A DNA stretch of 64,000 bases from Macropodus opercularis (Eukaryota; Chordata; Actinopteri; Anabantiformes; Osphronemidae): contig CM061102.1 in NCBI GenBank assembly GCA_030770545.1, positions 8,917,501 to 8,981,500 of the forward strand, in the 5' to 3' direction. Both the position numbers and the translations under genes were made by a program. The notes under the pieces were generated by a model. It was given only the letters and a program-made list of their open reading frames with translations, ran no database searches and was not told the DNA's origin. This document shows positions 24,377 through 38,300 of this stretch, in pieces (the first letter of the stretch is position 1; each line of letters opens with the position of its first letter).

Positions 24377-25027
24377 CTACATTTTCTGTTTCTGTGCTCC
24401 ATCTTCACAGGTAATAGGAATACTGCGCTCCTGGCCAGGAGATGATCGAGGTGCAGTGATCGTCAACACGCCATCGTGTGACAGACTGGAGGTGACATCA
24501 GCAGCTGAGACGCCAGAAGGAAGCCTGTACTTCCTCAGAAACTCTCTTGCCACAAAACCGTGATCGTCCTGAAACAGAATCAGGTGCATCAGTGAAGTGT
24601 CATCATATCAGTGTCTGCAGATCTATTTCATCTATCTGACCTGTCTGTCTTCGTGTTTCGCGTGCACAGTGATGAATTTGTCGCTGACGTGAACAGACAG
24701 CTCGTCAGGGGAGAAATGCTTCACATCCAGATAAATGACAAAGTGATCCTTTTCCATGTGCATCTATACAGGCACACTTGTTAATGAGAAACTGGACAAA
24801 GATCATATGACGGCAGAATAATCAAAAGACTCACAGATGAACTTTACCTCACTGAGTCCATTTTCAGGCCAGTTGAACCAGCGCGTGATCAAAGGACGCA
24901 TCCAGGGGAAGGACCAGGAGAAGGGCCACATCAAGGGCCAGTCAGTGAGAGGTTCTGCCACGGAGAGGTCAGCCAGCCGATGTGGAAAGGCCCTCCGATA
25001 CCAGGGATACTGGATGGGGATATCCAT
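24377..25027 (-). CDS. cryab: alpha-B-crystallin small heat-shock protein
   Basis: Alpha-B-crystallin is an ATP-independent holdase chaperone of lens and muscle that forms large oligomers. Exons in transcript order are 24848-25027, 24641-24763 and 24377-24568, giving 164 residues (human 175). The three-exon structure with cuts after NGLSE and EDRQ is the family structure. It starts MDIPIQYPWYRRAFP. The alpha-crystallin domain runs from about HMEKDHFVIYLDVKHFSPDE to the end of the strand GVLTITAP. It keeps DDHGFVAREFLRKYRLP, which contains the conserved Arg equivalent to human R120. The C-terminal I-P-I anchor is RSIPIT. The N-terminal region is unusual: the conserved SRLFDQFFGE motif is degraded and seven tryptophans are present. 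A TATA box lies 72 bp upstream. Teleosts have two cryab genes and I cannot decide which this is. hspb2, its usual divergent partner, is absent. Confidence 0.9.
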
Positions 25028-25098
25028 GACGAGATTTCAGAAGTGATGGAAAATGTTCTTGGTTTCAGTTGGGTGCTGCTGTGCTCTCCTGCTCCACA

Positions 25099-25104
25099 TT
25101 TATA
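25099..25104 (-). promoter_or_regulatory. cryab TATA box
   Basis: On the minus strand the sequence reads GGCCTATAAATGTGG, 72 bp before the cryab start codon. Spacing and a strong TATA fit crystallin and heat-shock promoters. A minimal heat-shock element pair, TTCnnGAA, lies further upstream at 25220-25227. Confidence 0.7.
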
Positions 25105-26204
25105 GGCCTTTCCCTCCCATCCCATGTCGGTTCTGCCTCTGTTCGCATCCTTTGCATCCCCCTCCCCTCCATGACCTCCCATGCACACTTGCATAGTGAC
25201 TCTGCCAAAAGGCTGATCTTTCTGGAACAACGACGTCAACTGTTTATCCCTCCATTGCCCTCATTGTTTCATCAGTCTAACTGTGCCTGGCTGTCTCTCT
25301 ATCCCATCTCTCTCGAGCTGCGTTTGTGTCCCACCCCACTCTCGCTCATGAGGTGACACTGGCTCAGAGTACTGCTGATGCTTCCGTGCTTATTTCCCAG
25401 GAAATTCCCCCGCCTGGTCTGTGCGTTTGTTTGAGGAATAGCTGCCAGAGATTTAGCCTGCTGTGCACCGAGTGCCAGAAGCTTTAGGGTTGTAAGCCGA
25501 GCCAAAGGTGGTTGAATGGGAACTGATGAGTTTGTGTGGGACAGTATTAGGTGGTAGCATGTATCAGTTTGCTGTGAGCTCAGATGAAAAATATGAACAC
25601 CTTTCTACTATACCTTCTTCTTTTGCTTCATCCTCCCACTCAGGTTGACTTGTGTCCAAGGACTGAAACATTTAATCAATGTGTCCACTGTTCTAGTGCC
25701 TGTCACACATTTGTTATAGTGTGGCAATGCGTCTCACTCTACTAGCATCAGTTTGAATGTTCAGGAATGAGCCAACTTACAGCTGTTGAGCTTTTAACAA
25801 AAGAGGGCGCACGATTGCCCAGTATCCATTTAAGGATCTCATTTGTACAGGACCACAGTCTCTGCAAGATACCAAAAAATAAGTCTCTGGGTTTGTGACA
25901 ATTGCTCACCAATTATAGGATAGTGTTGAATGCTAAAAGCTGGCAGTGCAGCAGTAGCACGACCAGTCAAGTCAATGACGTCAACCATCCCATGTCAGAT
26001 AGCATCTAGCCAGTTGGTCTCAATGCTTCTCACGCTGTAAACTACATTGGGTACATAACTGAATTAAAACGTGTTTTTCCTGTGTACTGCACATCAAGTG
26101 TTATTTTGTGTAAAAGGCATAAACATCACATAAAGATATATTTACAATATTTATAATCTATGGTTCACGAGCAACAGAAGGCACGTGGCTTCCTGTTGGG
26201 CACG

Positions 26205-26218
26205 GTTACCACGGTAAC
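26205..26218 (+). promoter_or_regulatory. RFX X-box of cfap54
   Basis: GTTACC-AC-GGTAAC is a perfect inverted repeat matching the RFX consensus GTNRCC-N(0-3)-RGYAAC. It lies 95 bp upstream of the cfap54 start codon. RFX2, RFX3 and FOXJ1 drive motile-cilia genes, and CFAP54 is such a gene, so a functional X-box is expected here. Confidence 0.85.
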
Positions 26219-26313
26219 GTGCCTCGACTCGGCTCACGCTGAGTCGTTGCTTTAGGGTAGAACAGGTCATTAACTATCGTTCGCAGGTGAAAGGTACCGT
26301 TTTGTCGGCAGGG

Positions 26314-29300
26314 ATGGAGCTACCGGCCTCTTATTATGGCAGGATAGATCAGAAAAACCCCGTTGTTATAGCGTTTGAACGAGACATTCGCTCGTTTCTA
26401 GCACTGATGCGTCGAGCGTCGACCTGCCCAGACAACAGCTCGTTTGCTAAAGGGTAAGCGCTTCACTAGCCCAACTAGCCCACGGTCCGTTCCGACGCCA
26501 CTTAACATGACGACGGTGAAAAGGTTCGAATAAAGTCACCAGTGGGGAATCACTGGACCTGTAGACAAACATCATAACGTTGATAACACATGATGGTTTA
26601 TGTGACATAGGCAAAAGCAGCTGCCCAACAGGAAGTTCAAGTAACAGTGTCAAAGGTTATTTTACTAATCAGTAATTTAACAGGCAGGCAAAGACAAAGC
26701 TTCTGATTTTTTGCTTCGGGTACATTATTCACTTTATAGAGTGCTTGTGCAAGTTGTACTGTATTTTATGTTATAATACCGTGTCTTGGTTCAAGTCTGG
26801 TTACACTACCGGTTTTAACAGCAGTGTGTTTTTCGTTTAATATTTATTTTTTAGGATTAAAACATTGGTGGAGCTTTGGATAAAGTACGAGCCTCGACTG
26901 CCTTCAAAGTTGTACCTGGAGCACATGCTAAAGACAGCAGATTCTCTGACTGAGTTAAAGGTAAATATAATATGTTACAGGTTGTTGGGCCTTTGCGAGG
27001 TTTGGTTTATTCGAGGTATATTAAAACATTCTGTCCCTCAGTGTCGTCTGTCAATGCCTTTCTTGAAAATCTTGTTGGAATTGATCTGTAAATTATTGCT
27101 TGAGGACACATAAAAATATGTTTTTACAGCAACTGGCCAGACTGGACAACTCACAAGAACCACTGCCATTATGTCTTTCTTCTTTCTCGTCTTCATGTGC
27201 AGTTGTACCAGCCAGCTCTGTGGCACGGCTACCATCTCTACCTGCTGCACTTCAGCTCAGTAAGCATAACGGACATAACAGATATAGACCAGTTCATGGT
27301 TTGCTTCTTTCCTGAAGGTTTCGATGCAGACCAAGAAAACTTGGCCATGAAGGTAGAGTGTTTATGATGAGTTTTGTGGTTTACAGTTTTTGAGATGCTT
27401 TTAGTTTCATCTTGATATACAATATATAAATGTAAATTACAGTATGTATAAGTGCATTTTGTGTGTGTGTGTGTAGAGCCGTGCAATGCTGGGATGTGCC
27501 CTGTGCATATTTGAGCAGGAGAAAAGGCCCAGTGTCCTAAGCCAGAACGGACTCTGTAAACTGCTGCGTGTGCTGAACTTTATCAGGATCATGATGCAGG
27601 CTTTTCAGCAACATGAGCAGCTTTGCTGGCACATATATAATGGTACAATAATAAAAATTATGTTTTGTTCAGTGTTTGCTTCTTCTATAATGTAAGAGAA
27701 AAGGTGAGGATACGATCCGAATTCTAACATAGACATGATGAGGTTTCAGATGGTGGGATATAATCCTGATTTATTTATGAACATGATGCTGGTGAACTAA
27801 CCCTCTGTTCTATGCTTTTTTCTGTTTTGCCCTTAATTTTTTCAGGTTCACTACACATGTACAATATCTGTCATTACCTGATGACAGTGAATTGCAGTGC
27901 ACAGGTACAACAGATTACTCACAGACAGATTTGATCATATTTTTGATGCAGCTTTGTAGTAAAAACTACTGCTTATATCTGATGCACCCTAAAGAAGAAG
28001 TTGATGTGGAGGGGACTGAGAAAGTATAGTATGGAATTTGATGTGACACAGTTTGTCAGTTAGTTAGGAATATTGTAAGGTTTATTAAACTCAGATTTAT
28101 GTAACTATAATGTAAAGCTCTCACTGATGATTGATTGTACATTGATACAACTGTTAATTAGTGTAAATTGTGCTGTACATATAATTTTCTTTCCACCATA
28201 CATGTATTTAGGCACTGGAGTACCTTCTGTGGGCAAGCATCAGTTTAGAGCTGTGTGTCCCACTGATGACTGTTAAGTATCTGCCGTGGATTGTCACACT
28301 CTACTGTGCTGTCTGCCAGTGTTACTATGACAACCAGGGTGCAGTGCAGGCAGAGGTAAATCCTACATTACCTTCATCCAGATGCTTACAAATGCAGAGT
28401 GTACCTATCTGTATGTGTTGTTGATTACTGTGAAAGTTATATTTCCAGCTTTTGGGGTTGTTGATATTCAAAAACTTTCAGAAATTTGCCAGAAGAGCAC
28501 TTGGAAAAATTAATGAGCTAGCGAAGCTGGAGGAGCAAAGAGAAGTTTCTGCCACCAGAGAGACACAAAATGTTTACAAAGAAGCCTCTATCAAGGTAGG
28601 AGACAAAGTAGGCTCCAATACTGTTACTGTGATAAAATAGTAGCACCAGGGTGTGTCATATACTGTACAGCAGAGGAATGTCTAAAGCATACAGTCACTA
28701 TATATTACATGCACCTAGTGTCTTTTTAATACCGAGACCAAGTATCTACCTTCTCCAGTCTCATTTTAGCCATCTGTCAGTGAACATTACAGTAGTACCA
28801 CTAATTAGATGACCACCACTGTAATGTAGGAATAATGACGTTGATTGTTACCTTGTGAACATATATGCTGACTTACTTGTACCTAACCCAAATACACAAA
28901 CGCATCAAAACTGTACAGTGTTGATGCGATCAAAGGGTCACACATTGTTTTTTCAGCTGGGTGCCATGGTGTTCAAGCGGGCGGTGTTTGAGATCAGGAG
29001 GAAATCCAAATTTAAAGTCAAACCAAAAACCAACCTCAAAGACTTACATTCTGTAAGAAATACTTTTATGCTATCGTACTTCAGCATGAAGACTTTAATC
29101 CACTCATGCACATGTTGTTTGCTCACTAGTTTTCTAAGTTTATTTTGTTATTGTTACTGTGTGGTAAAGAGTGTCTGCTTGTCTGTAGGTGCCGTGGCCT
29201 CATACTACAACAGGGCGCATGCTGGGCAGCCTGTTTGACAACAATGCAGCATATTTTTTCAGTATCTTAGAAGCACTTTGGGATAGCACCAGTCGACCAC

Positions 29301-32300
29301 TAAAAACAAGTTTTCCAGATGAACCAGAACTGCAGGAGGTGATTCTGGAGCTCCTGTCTGCCGGCACTGGTATACTATCTGGTTAGTATAACAAACGGAT
29401 GAGCAGAGCAACGCTGAGCACTGATTGTAGCGAATGATCTCATTAGAGTAATACAGGCATGTGTGCATGGTCTGTGTGTTAAGGTGTAACAACCAGTGAG
29501 CCAAGGTGTGATGATTGCTCATCCACGTCTCTTAGTGCAGTGACGCCAACATCCACTTTGATAGATTTAGCAATTGCAGGTTAGTTGCATTGTGTTTTCT
29601 CCAGTAAGGTCTTTATTTTGTGTTTATTTGGAAATCATTGTGAAGTTACGTGATATGTTGTATTACTAGGAGAGAACAAAATACCCATCATGTCTGCAGT
29701 GAGGTTCATCAAGCTGCTGTTTCACTACAAGCAGCCAGAGGCATTCGCTGAACTTGCCAGTGAGATGCTACAGGTCATGTCTGTGAGTAGCAGTAATTCT
29801 GTGACATCTGCTATCACTCCCTAGTTGTCTATTGGTGTTTCCAGTTTGAATTTACGGTGTTATTTTGGTCATTAGGGTTCTTGTGAGCATCTTTGTGTGT
29901 TTGTCTTAGGCTGTGGAAGGTCAGTCCCTCAGGAGGGCAGAGCAGGAGCTTTCCTTACTCTACAGTTTCAACAATCTACTGTATTCCCAAAGAAAACACC
30001 CGAAAGACTGCACCATGGCTGATGGTAGCAACGATACTGTTCCTTGTTATTAAAGCTTTTTTTATGAAAGCTTTACATCTGTAAAGTACCACTGTTTTAC
30101 TGTGTTGCCAAACTGCCATCATCTTTAGCATAATAACATAGTATCACCAGTTAAATCATCTAACGTACTTTAGGAGGATTTTTCATGTCCATAACACATT
30201 GTTGTTAAAGCATTGTTACTGGATTATGATAATATTTCAACAATACACTTATTTCGTCTTTCTCTGAGCTATGATGTGATGTAATGTGATTTTGTTGTTT
30301 GATGTTCCAACAGATAGCCAAAACGCCTTCACATTCTTAAAGAGTGATGGATTCAGTGGCCTGGTAGAAGCCCTCCACAAGTCTGTTTGTGGCTCTGCGC
30401 CAGTAAGTTTCTTCATGTCAGTGTTGGGAGGAGGAATTTTTTAATGCATATTTACATGGTATATGTTTTGAAATAGGAGGTGCAACCAAATGGGGACCTG
30501 GTTTTGGAAATTGTTTTATTTCTCTGGGGTAAATTGAAGTTGGTGAAGTCGAGAGAAAACCCAAAGATTACAGACTCCACTGAGAAGGCAGAATATTATA
30601 AGGTGAGTGAGTCATATGATAAAAGTGTGGCTTGAGTGTTGACTACAAGCTTATTGTTATGGAACAGAAAATGCTGTTTTTTGTTTAGGACTAGGTAACA
30701 TTTACTCAGAATGAAACCGCAAGTGGTTGTGTTGCTGTATCCGTTTGCAGTGGTTGTGGTGCTTGTGTATGCTGTGTGACATTGCCAATGCCTGTGACCT
30801 GGCTACTGTTGACTGTATAATGATGGCAGAGATAATCCACATGTTGGCCAAACAGCTGGAGAGTGCAGCTGAACAAACACACTCTGGAGGTGAGGAATTC
30901 TACCAACTTTGTTATAGTGTATAGGACACCTGGAGACACCATGCACTAAATCTGCAGAAAGTTGTGTTGTTTTATAAAGCTAATATAAAATGAAACCGTG
31001 CATATATCATATCTTCCAAAACTGTAGCCCTTTTATTTTTCCTAATATATTACTCATCTTTGTCCTGCAGCTTCTGAAGCAGATGGTGGTGGTGAGAAGT
31101 CAGGCTACTCTTCTCTTCTTAGGGTATACATTGGATCTATTTTCATTTCATCAAATAATAGTTATGTTTATTGATGCATGTGTTTAAAGAACAAATTATG
31201 CAGACAGTGTGTTTGTCTGTACTTCCAGTGTTCAAGAACAGAGCTTCTTCAGAAGGAATGTGAAGTGGTGGAGCAAGGCCTTAAAAGTCTGGCAAAGGGT
31301 TTATCTATGCTGCTGCCTCAAGACAGCTCAGCAATCACAGACTCTGCCTTCATACTGGTTAGTACTGTACAGTATCAGCCTATGGAAGAGGAGTTGAGTG
31401 TAATAATTACATTGTTGTGATATTGAGAGAAAATAGGTATAGACTCAGAATAAAACCTGATTTATTTTGTTCTGACAGAAGAAGGAAAAAGAAGGAATGG
31501 CAGCAAAGGCAGGATCAGATATTAAAGGCTCTAAAAACACTCTGCCTAAAGGTTTGCTGCTGGCATTAGACCTTTATCTAGAGCTAGACATCATCTTCCA
31601 CAGGGCTTCCCTCAAGTTACTGCAACTAAATGCAGGTAAGGCAAACTGCTGCTATTTATGGACAAGAAATTAACACAGGTTATAGGCAGAGATGTAGGTT
31701 TAGGTGGTAACTCTCAGTGATATTACCTGAAGGTGAGCAGGTGCAGAGCAAGTCTGGGCAAACAAACCCATACAGAGGTTCACATATACAGGTCCAACAC
31801 AGTATAGCCAGTTCATATATTGTGGATGTTAACATATGTGGCTTGTCACTGTTTTTTTTGTTTAGTTGTAGAGTCAGAATTGTTTGGTCGGATAAAGAAG
31901 AGCAAGGTCTCCAAAGCTCTTTTTCTAACCCAGAGAGCTTTGCTACTGTACAGCAACAAGGAATCAAACAGCAGCCAGATCCAGAGTTTGCTAGAGGTTA
32001 CACAAGCACAAGCCTTCACATAACTATTCAAGAATTGAAAATATATCTATACTAATGTTATATATTGCTATATTATACAAATGTATTATTTTTTATAAAT
32101 CACAAAACATTCTATTAATAAGTTCCTTGCTTGTCAGGAGGCTTCGTCCCTGATGGAAAAAGCAGAGTTGGAGGAGAGAAAATTGTATTTCTCTGCCACA
32201 AGGAAGACTCCAGGTCAAACCAGAGACATGGCGCTGAAGGACCAGGAAGACCCTCCACCTCCACCCATCTTACTGTCACGCACTGGCCACGCCTTCACCT

Positions 32301-35300
32301 TTGCCCCAGCACCTTATATTTTGGAGGAAAAAGTATTCTTTATTGTTTTGATAATCTATTGTCAAGTAGCAGATGTCCCCACACTCTCCCACACTGTTCA
32401 TCTTTGTCTTTCAGGTGTGCTGGTACCAGCTCTGTGGCTGCGCAGTAGGTATTAAACGGAAGGTTCGCCTTGGAGACTGCAACCTACTAGGAACTGGAAA
32501 TATGGTACAAAGTAGTTCTTTCTTAGTGTATTTCCACATTATCATCTTGCCTTGTTTGTCCATAATGTTAGCCCTGGCTTTGTGTGTTTTCAGGTACCAG
32601 CAAAATCTGGTGAGTGCATTTTAAAGGTGGAAGGACTGGAGCCCAACCAGAAGTATGTGTTTGCCATTGCAGCCTACAATAGCCAGGGCAAGCTACTAGG
32701 AAACAACATAGGGGAGACAACATTTCCAGTGCTGGCATCTTTTCCTGTGCCACTGCTGTCTGCTTGGGCCCATTTGGCTCAGGTACGACACACAATCCAA
32801 ACAAAAAATATACCTTGCAACTTGTTTGTCACCTTATCACACTTCACTTTGTGAACAATAAAATTATTGCTTGTCTGAAAATGTGACAGCATTTGGGTGT
32901 AGAGTACACTGACATAGATAAACAATACTCATGCCATGGAATCATCTTGTTTTATTTTGTCTCTAGGTGGCATTTCAAACAGTGCAGTACTCCATAGCAA
33001 AGAGAGCTTGCAGGGAACTGTGGAGGCACTATACCTTCTCTGATCCTGGAACCCACTGCACACCAGACAGACTCGGAGCCAGAGGGTGAGGAGATACACT
33101 TATACGGCCGAAGTCAAGACGTCTGTATTTGTTTTCATTTCCTTATCTTCTCCTACTCTATCTCTGTTCGCTGTGCTAAAGTTTGCATAAACAGACCCTA
33201 GGATGCTCCTCGTCTCACCTGTGTCAGTTGTTCCTCACTTCCATCTTCATTGAGACAGAAATCAACATTCAGCAAGAATCACTCAACTATGGCTCCTTTA
33301 GTGACAAAGGACCATTTATTTGGGAACAGGTATCAGCTGTAGAGACTTGTGTCTGTTTGCCAATATTGCCAAACAATATTTTGCTTGTTTTTTGTTCATT
33401 ACTTTATGAAAACAGATGATATTGATTAAAATGCCCCATACATACCAATGCCATATCCCATCAAATGTCATGTGCCTGTATCTATATATAGGAAGCCAGA
33501 CTGGCTGAATGTGAGCGAATGTTGGTCGCCATGGACTTGGCACTGTGGTTGAATGATGGTACTGCTGCCATACAAGCTGTTGTTACCTGCTATGGCCTCT
33601 TAGCACCTCTGATTTTTCACCAGATCACTTGTGATGCTGTGGTACAGGTATGCAAAAACATCAGCCATAGCATATTACGTTTGGTATTGATTTTCAATGG
33701 TAAATGTATACATTGTTTTGATACTCAGGTGCTTAAAAAATGCTTGGTGGTTTTAGAGGAGAATTCAGATCTTCTCAAACAACAATGGACGGGAATGACA
33801 CTAGACTCATTAATGCACATGATAGCCTGCATCACCTACTACCTGTCAAAGGTATGTCTTCATGTGCATCTGTTATCACATTTAAAACGGGTATAATTCA
33901 ATCAAATTGACTCTCACAAGTGGGTAATAAAAACCATTTTTTGTGACCAGGGGTTACGTGCACTCAGGGACCATCAGGTGGCTTCTGTCGTGATGGACTG
34001 TGGTCGCAGGCTGCTCCAGGAGATTTATGATGCCCAGCTGCAGATTAGCAGACCTGCCAGTGCTACTGGCAGTGTAAGAAATAATGGGAATAAATTCCTT
34101 TTTAATGATTTATCCATACTCCTAAAATGACAGTAGATCTTAAATTTTATATAAAAATTCTCTCTCTGGTTCCACATTTTTAGTAGTTGTGTATCTCTGT
34201 GTTGCTATGTGTGAAGTTTAAGAAAATAGATCGTGTTGCAGTCATCGATGTGATTGACGTGAAAACAGATCTTAAGCTGAAGGCACTCAAGGCCAAGAAC
34301 AGGAAAATTACGTCTGAAGCAACTCTCAGCACTGACAATGGTAACGTACAGACATATAAACACGAGCCTTGTTTAATTTGCATGGTGAGAAATAATCAGC
34401 AGTTTCAGATTATAGTTCAAACTTTACTGTGTAATTGACAACGACAATAAAATGTGTTATATTTATTAATGTGTTTCGGTAGAGATTTCGCGACCAGTGA
34501 CTGGCAGTATGGATCCAGCCATATTGTATGATCTGATCTCCAGCAGCCCACTGAAAGATGCGTATCAAAATGGTAAGCGGCACAAATGTGAATCCCTTTT
34601 TTCATGAGCAGCAAATTTTGTTCATTGACACTTTTTTCTTTGTTCTTGACAGTGATGAGGCTTAGGTACAAAGCCTATTTTACTGAGTATGCAGCACTGC
34701 TACTCCAGAGAACTATGGAGGAAGGACATCCAGATCTTGTGTTAGAGTGGGGGCAGAGCATGTTTAAATTTCTCTGCAGGTCTGCTTATTACTACTGTAT
34801 AATTTTTTTTAAAAAAAAGTAATCATTTCGTGTCATTGGGATACTGGGCTATTTTTTTATTACTGTCTGCTTATTTACGGTGCTTTACTTTACTGTGAAT
34901 AAACGCTTCATTATTAATGCTGAAGATCTGACAGCATGTACAGTAAATGGTGTCCGTTTTGTCAGGCGTGATGAGGTGATGGGACTGTTGAGTGTGGACA
35001 CTCACAGTAAAAAAGGAAACAGTGTCCAGACTCTGGATAATGAACCACAGCAGGTGAAAATACCAGCCATCATTGTTTTTTTATATTGTCAATTGTATTC
35101 ACTTTCTGCTTCACAGTTGCACATGATCCACAGAGAAGCTGTTTTATTTATTTTAATATTTATGGAATGAAAGAATATTGAATTTAGCAGTTTACTTCCA
35201 CGCCTTAATATCAAACACCTGCTATTCCTTTGCCGTTTTTATTCAGAACAAGAACATATCTCATGATGATGCAAGAAAGAAGATAAAGCAAAAACTGCCA

Positions 35301-38300
35301 CACAGCTTGTTACAGTCAGTGAGAACTAACAGGTTAGGTACAGTAGTTTGTTTGGATGCCTGCTTGAATGTAACTGCGTGTGAGGGTTTAACGACCTTCC
35401 CAAATTTTTATCTCTCCCTGTGTTTTTAGGGAGATGTTGATTGTGGCGAACCTGCTTAATATGATGACATCTGTGGTGCATCGCAACAAGAAGCGCCTTC
35501 AGCTGAGAAAACTGTGCAAGGAGGAGAGAGCGTGGAGGTCCCATCTTAATTACACAATGGCTCAGGCACATATAGCTCTGCTTTACCAAGGCCTGGAGAA
35601 GCTGCATGGAGGAACTCTGCAGGACAAGTTAATAAAATACCAGCAAAATTACTTACATATTGCAAGATTTAAAAAAAAATTATTTAAAAGTTTCTTAAAA
35701 GCATTAATTATTCTACATAACATTATATACTTGTGTTAAAGTAAGCAGATTCGTTTTTGTGTAAGTTTCCTTACTATGCCTAATCACCATAGCTTTATTG
35801 ATCAAATACTGTTTGTTTTGATTGCATTTTATTGTTGGTGTGATCTTATCTTTGCTTAGATACAGCCAGTTAAACCCGTTGTGTTTCTCCCTGGCCTACT
35901 CTGGTATCCTCATATGGAGGAACTCACAAAGACAACAGTCACTTCAAAACGAGAGAGCCTCAAAGAGAAGCTCATCTCATTCTCTTCTCAGTGATTTCAT
36001 GCCTGTGCACAAAAATGAAGGTGAGGCAAATGACAAAGGAGAAACTGACACAGAGGTCTGAGTTCATCATTTGGCTTGTCCTTTTCTACAGTGAGAAATG
36101 ATGACTCTGCCACAGACGAAAGTTGTGATGAGGGGCAGGACTTGGGTCAACCGGTGGAAGAACACACTGAGCTGCACAGGCACACGGTTACGTCTGTGCT
36201 TGACTCACTCAACAAAGCAGGCTTATATCTCCAGAGGGCCATGGTAATCAACACACACGCACAGTAATGTATTGTGTATTAAGGCTTACTTTATATACAG
36301 TAGTTACAGCCTGGTTTGAAGTAGCAAATGGTCTTCATCATGTTTATTGTTCCTTCATGCATCTTTTTTGTGCTTACTTTACCTTTATTGTATTTTGTAT
36401 ATTAACTCTGTCCCAGGTGTTGGCACATCGCGGCAGCCATTGGGCCACTCTGCAGTATGTGTGTCAGGCTGTATGGGATCAAAGCTGCAGAATGGCCTTC
36501 TTTGTACAGAAGGCTACTGAGCTTGAACCTCCCTGTGTCATCACAGCAGGTCATCTCCAGACTGTCTTCACCCCACTACTGATGCTGGCTACTGACCTAA
36601 TAATGGACATGTTAAACAGACTTGGTGTAAGTGTCACATACTGTACATACCATTAATATCCATTAACCTAGCCAGTTGTGTGAAAGCGTATGTACTGTAC
36701 GTATTCATTTAAATTAGATTATTAGAAAGAAAGCACTAATTGCATTGCCACTACACTCTGTGCCTTGTCAGCTCAGAAAAGTACAGACGACACTGTTGTG
36801 TGTGTGTCCTAGGTTTGGAGTGTGTATGGTAGAGACTTGATTGAGGAGGATCTTGAGACTAGTCTCCAGTTCTCAGTCCCCCTGGATGACAGCACCCACG
36901 TGGACCTGCGTTGGGTTCGCGCCTTGGTATTGCATACATTGGAACAACTCTATCTTAGTGGCAAATGGGAAAGCCTGGCACACTTTGCACTACTGTACAA
37001 CTCATACACAAGGTAAAGGATATTTTCTCGATTTACTGTTTGAAAACGTTAATGTTGCAATTACAGCAAAAGCAATTTCAACAGGATGCTAACGGGTAAT
37101 AATCAAATATCATTGGCTGTAAAACAGACTGCTGACAAACATGTTGTGTCTATCCTAGGGAACGTTATGCCTTGATCATAACCCCTTTACTAGTTTATGC
37201 TCAGAGGAGGCTGCTGGAAAGGATTCGTCTTCATGGAGGGCCTTCAGTCCCACAACCACACCATGTCAAGACACAGATGGCCACGGGCAAGGAGGTAGAA
37301 CATACTCACCCAACAGCCCACAGAACCTGAACAAAATGCAGTAATACCTAATTTAGTTAGTGAATTTCTTTACATTATCTGCATTGTGCCATATGGGTTT
37401 ATGTTTTGTGACATAATTTCTGTATTTCAGGTAACATGCAGGAGCTATGCATGGTCTCAGTTGCTCAGTGGATGGACCCTTACACATGCAAAGCAGCCAC
37501 ACATTCGCAAAAAGACAGTACTTGCTAATTCCACTACTCGAAATGTCGTTGATCTTAAAGGTTTGAACAGCTGCCTTCAGTCATTGAATAAATACTCATA
37601 ATCATAAAATTAAATAATAAACAAAAAAATATTGTAAATATAACCTGTTTATTCTAGACAGATGTTGTTTGCTTGTATAATAATGTTGTGCATGTTTTGT
37701 ATCCAAGGTGCAGAAATAAAGCTCTCCATGGCCCATGTGTGTGTCCCACTGGATATAGAAGACACATTGTCCTGTTACCACCAAGCCCTTGAGAGAAGAT
37801 CAGACTGCATGGAGATCTTTCAGCACAGTCGCTCGTTACTGCTGCTGCTGTTGGCATACACACAACCCTGTGAGTTGAAACAGACTGAGTGGAAGCACAC
37901 AAACATGCACTAAAACAACAATTAAAAAAACATAATACCATAAAGGAATGATGTTGCTTTGCTACTGCTGCTCTGTTTAACGAAAGAACCACATCAACAA
38001 ATCCAAAAACAAATTCAAACTAAGTAAATAAGAACAAGGACAGTCTAATGATTAAATAGGTTTAAATTTACAAGCAAGGGTGCGATGATGACCTCTATAA
38101 TAATTATTTATAGGAATGTCAATATGCTTGTTTTTAAATTGATACTTAACCCTTGTGCAGCCTTCAAGGACGTCAAAAGGAACATAGGGGGAGCTCTAAG
38201 CCTGAATGCATTTTAAGAATCACCTAAAAGGGATGAAAAGTCAGAACAAGAGGGAAAGCAAATGCAGCAGAAACACATACTGTACTGTTTGTTTTGTATT

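Larger units (their letters stand above)
25028..26313. promoter_or_regulatory. divergent intergenic region, cryab / cfap54
   Basis: cryab (-) and cfap54 (+) are read away from each other across 1.29 kb. The left end has the cryab TATA box and a TTCnnGAA pair. The right end has a perfect RFX X-box and a CpG-richer stretch (26170-26460). No gene is seen between them. Confidence 0.6.
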
